Source of the DNA: Paenibacillus ehimensis NBRC 15659
GTDB taxonomy: Bacteria; Bacillota; Bacilli; Paenibacillales; NBRC-103111
Reading direction: 5' to 3'
Assembly (NCBI RefSeq): GCF_004000785.1
Contig: NZ_BILX01000071.1
Coordinates: forward strand, 1 to 33,446
Length of the DNA stretch: 33,446 nt
This document shows, in pieces, positions 31,578 to 33,446 of this stretch; the first letter of the stretch is position 1; every line of letters begins with the position of its first letter. The notes beneath the pieces are model-generated. The model saw only the letters and a program-made list of their open reading frames with translations. It was not told the origin of the DNA and searched no databases. Position numbers and translations under genes: made by a program.

Positions 31578-32996
31578 CTAAGAATCGATGCCGGACGCCG
31601 CAAGCCGCCGGCTTTTTAAGGCTACAAGCACGAATACGGCAAGCGCAGCGAGGCTTAAGATCAGGTTAAGAACGAAAATCGTATAAAAAGCGTCCGCTTC
31701 GTGCCGCAAGCCCTCTTCGGTCTGACCGCTCAATAACCCGAGCCCGACGGCCGCCCCCAGCACCATGCCCACGTTCCGGGTCAACGCGATTATACTGCCC
31801 ATGGCGCCGCTGTAGGCGGCCGGCGTGAGGTTCATCATCAAGCTGTTGTTCGGGGAAGCGATCAGCCCCATGCCCGTTCCGAACAAAGCTAACACCACGA
31901 TTATTCCCGGCAGGGATAAGCTGTCCAAGAACAAAGCCATGAGCAGCGATCCCGCCCCCATGGCGCCCAGGCCCGAGACGATCAGCCGCTTGGGGCCGCA
32001 GCGGTCCGATAAGCTCCCGGCCAAAGGGCCTGTCACCGCCAACAAAATGGGGTATGCGGTCATGACATAACCGAGAGCGGCATGATTGATCCGGGCAAAG
32101 GTCATTAAATAAAATGGGGCTGCAACCAGCACGGCATTGGCAAGCGCGAAAGAAATCAAGCTGACGGCCAGGCCGACGCCAAGCATCGGCTTGCGCATCA
32201 AGTGAACCGGCAAAAAAGGCTCAGGATGCCGGGATTCCCAGCGCAGAAGAACCAGCAAGCTGATGCCCGAGATGATGAACGGCATCCAGGTTTGCGCCGA
32301 GCTCCATCCGCCCGCCTGGCCGCCACGGGAAACCCCGAAGATCAGAAAGCCGATGGCAGCGGCAAAACAAAGCGCTCCCACGCCGTCAAACGAACGCGCT
32401 TTGTTCGTCGTCTGCCGGTCCGGAATATAGCGGTAAGCCAGGAACGTCGCCAGAACGGCCGCCGGAACATGGATGACAAACAGCCAACGCCACGTCAGCC
32501 ATTCCGTGATGAGCCCCCCGGCAATCGGCCCTGTCATAGCGCCCAGCGCAACAGCCGTGCTCAATACCCCTAATGCGCGTCCCCGCTGTTCCTTGGGCAG
32601 GTGAACCGTGAGCAGCGCCATGTTCGTGGACTGAAACATCGCAGCGCCAACGGCTTGCAAGACCCGACAAACGATTAAGGCGGTAACATGCGGCGCAAAT
32701 GCGACAAGCACGGAGGCAACCGTGAATAACAAGTAGCCGAGATTATGGACGGTGCGATGCCCGAGCCGATCCCCCCAATGGCCCATCAACGGAAGGCATA
32801 GACTGATGACCAACAGATAGGCGGTTGTAATCCACTGCACAGTTGCGAGATCGGTTTGAAACGTTCCGGACAGCCCGGGAAGCGCCACGTTCACGATACC
32901 GGCGGTAAAATGCGAAATAAAGGCCCCCATGTAAATCGAGAGCTTCATCCATCGGTTAGATTTGGAATGCCCGTTGGAATGCTCGTTCAGACCCAT
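31578..32996 (-). CDS. DHA2-family 14-helix drug efflux pump (EmrB/QacA type)
   Basis: A 472-residue membrane pump with fourteen hydrophobic segments. Family landmarks: NVALPGLSGTFQTDLATVQW in helix 1/loop 1, the loop motif GHWGDRLGHRTVHNLG, the antiporter motif STAVALGAMTGPIAGGLI and TWRWLFVIHVP. Such pumps expel lipophilic cations and other drugs using the proton gradient. The ATG at 32996 follows GAGGTGA. The MarR gene lies immediately upstream on the same strand with a long palindrome between, the usual arrangement of a repressor controlling its pump. Confidence 0.92.
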   Translation of the reverse strand: MGLNEHSNGHSKSNRWMKLSIYMGAFISHFTAGIVNVALPGLSGTFQTDLATVQWITTAYLLVISLCLPLMGHWGDRLGHRTVHNLGYLLFTVASVLVAFAPHVTALIVCRVLQAVGAAMFQSTNMALLTVHLPKEQRGRALGVLSTAVALGAMTGPIAGGLITEWLTWRWLFVIHVPAAVLATFLAYRYIPDRQTTNKARSFDGVGALCFAAAIGFLIFGVSRGGQAGGWSSAQTWMPFIISGISLLVLLRWESRHPEPFLPVHLMRKPMLGVGLAVSLISFALANAVLVAAPFYLMTFARINHAALGYVMTAYPILLAVTGPLAGSLSDRCGPKRLIVSGLGAMGAGSLLMALFLDSLSLPGIIVVLALFGTGMGLIASPNNSLMMNLTPAAYSGAMGSIIALTRNVGMVLGAAVGLGLLSGQTEEGLRHEADAFYTIFVLNLILSLAALAVFVLVALKSRRLAASGIDS

Positions 32997-33039
32997 TTGA
33001 TCGTCACCTCAGTCCTTATGCTTGCATTGTCCCTATCAA

Positions 33040-33063
33040 TAGTTTAGTTTCGAAACTAAACTA
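33040..33063. promoter_or_regulatory. 24-bp perfect palindrome, probable MarR operator
   Basis: The half-site TAGTTTAGTTTC (33040-33051) is followed directly by its exact complement GAAACTAAACTA (33052-33063). It lies between the marR stop codon and the pump start, and TATTGA/GACAAT -10-like elements overlap or follow it on the minus strand. MarR dimers bind such dyads; the assignment to this MarR is inference from position. Confidence 0.75.
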
Positions 33064-33086
33064 AAAGAGCAAAAAAAGAGAAAGCA

Positions 33087-33446
33087 CTATTTTTTCAGAA
33101 AAGCAATGAATTTCTCTATCCCTTCCTCGAACGTACTTATCCCTTCGGCGCCCAGCTCCGCGCGAAGCTGATTGTAGAAGCTTCTATGCAGCTCCTCGTG
33201 CGCTTTGTGGGCGGCTTTGCCCTGCTCCGCGAGCGAGACGATGACGCTCCGCGAATCGCCCGGATGAGGGGTGCGGCGAACGAGCGCTTTCGCCTCCAGC
33301 CGTCCGATAATTTGCGTAGCCGCTCCCTTGGTGATGCCGAGTCTTGCGGCCAATTCGCTCATGAGAATGCCATCTTCCCGGCCAATCGCGTCGATCGTAT
33401 GAATCTCGGTCGGTGTCAGCGGGCCGACGCCGCCGTAATGGCGGGG
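33087..33446 (-). CDS. MarR-family regulator, 5' end cut by window edge
   Basis: At least 119 residues of a winged-helix MarR protein; the frame is open to the last base, so the true start lies beyond the window. Visible are the recognition helix region (MSELAARLGITKGAATQIIGRLEAKALVRR), the wing (HPGDSRSVIVSL) with the family DxRxxxxxLT-like pattern, and the C-terminal dimer helix (FEEGIEKFIAFLKK). It probably represses the DHA2 pump downstream and perhaps itself. Confidence 0.9.
   Translation of the reverse strand, partial: PRHYGGVGPLTPTEIHTIDAIGREDGILMSELAARLGITKGAATQIIGRLEAKALVRRTPHPGDSRSVIVSLAEQGKAAHKAHEELHRSFYNQLRAELGAEGISTFEEGIEKFIAFLKK

Noticed and set aside
1..33446. tRNA, rRNA, CRISPR arrays, insertion sequences, prophage genes
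   Set aside because: No repeat-spacer pattern, tRNA cloverleaf, transposase or integrase motif was seen on either strand.

Overview
The window looks like chromosome of a Gram-positive, spore-former-type Bacillota, most likely Paenibacillus or a close relative. The signs are strong AAGGAGG-type ribosome sites, frequent GTG/TTG starts, a YesM/YesN-type two-component system, PerR-, Fur- and CcpA-like sites, and many MFS pumps and AraC regulators at moderately high GC. I see no rRNA, tRNA, CRISPR, insertion sequence or phage gene. Both edges cut a gene (MFS at the left, MarR at the right).

Layout. 1-1860: an edge-truncated MFS gene and an AraC/GyrI-like regulator. 2045-4080: a translationally coupled pair, a small phasin-like protein and a UbiB/ABC1 atypical kinase. 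4081-4236: a strongly self-complementary stretch that no gene explains. 4237-8753: a WrbA-like quinone reductase, an AraC regulator that has lost half of its DNA-binding domain, an MFS pump and a Tet(L)-like 14-helix pump. 8991-12234: an M23 endopeptidase with YCF48-like repeats, Dps behind a PerR-like box, and a membrane acyltransferase-3 protein.

12329-27593 is the most interesting part. All genes lie on the minus strand. Reading in transcription order: HyuA and HyuB (ATP-dependent hydantoinase/oxoprolinase family), a FrlD-type fructosamine kinase, a FrlB-type fructosamine-6-phosphate deglycase, a terminator, then a complete Opp/Dpp-type ABC importer (D, F, B, C, binding lipoprotein) behind a perfect CcpA cre site, a terminator, then a YesM-like sensor kinase and YesN-like response regulator. 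FrlB and FrlD define Amadori-compound (fructosamine) catabolism. The classical Bacillus frl operon uses a sugar-type ABC importer and a GntR regulator. Here the importer is of the peptide type, a lactam/hydantoin-opening enzyme pair is added, and a two-component system sits where the regulator would be. I propose a locus for uptake and breakdown of glycated peptides or cyclised (lactam or hydantoin-like) Amadori compounds.

28056-31458: an iron module with a Fur box, a siderophore-binding lipoprotein, an AraC regulator and an MFS transporter, but no permease or ATPase in the window. 31578-33446: a DHA2 drug pump under a MarR regulator, with a long perfect palindrome between them.

Start codons were moved from the longest open frame whenever a ribosome site decided the matter. 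The sensor kinase has no ATG/GTG/TTG ahead of its membrane anchor and appears to start at ATT.
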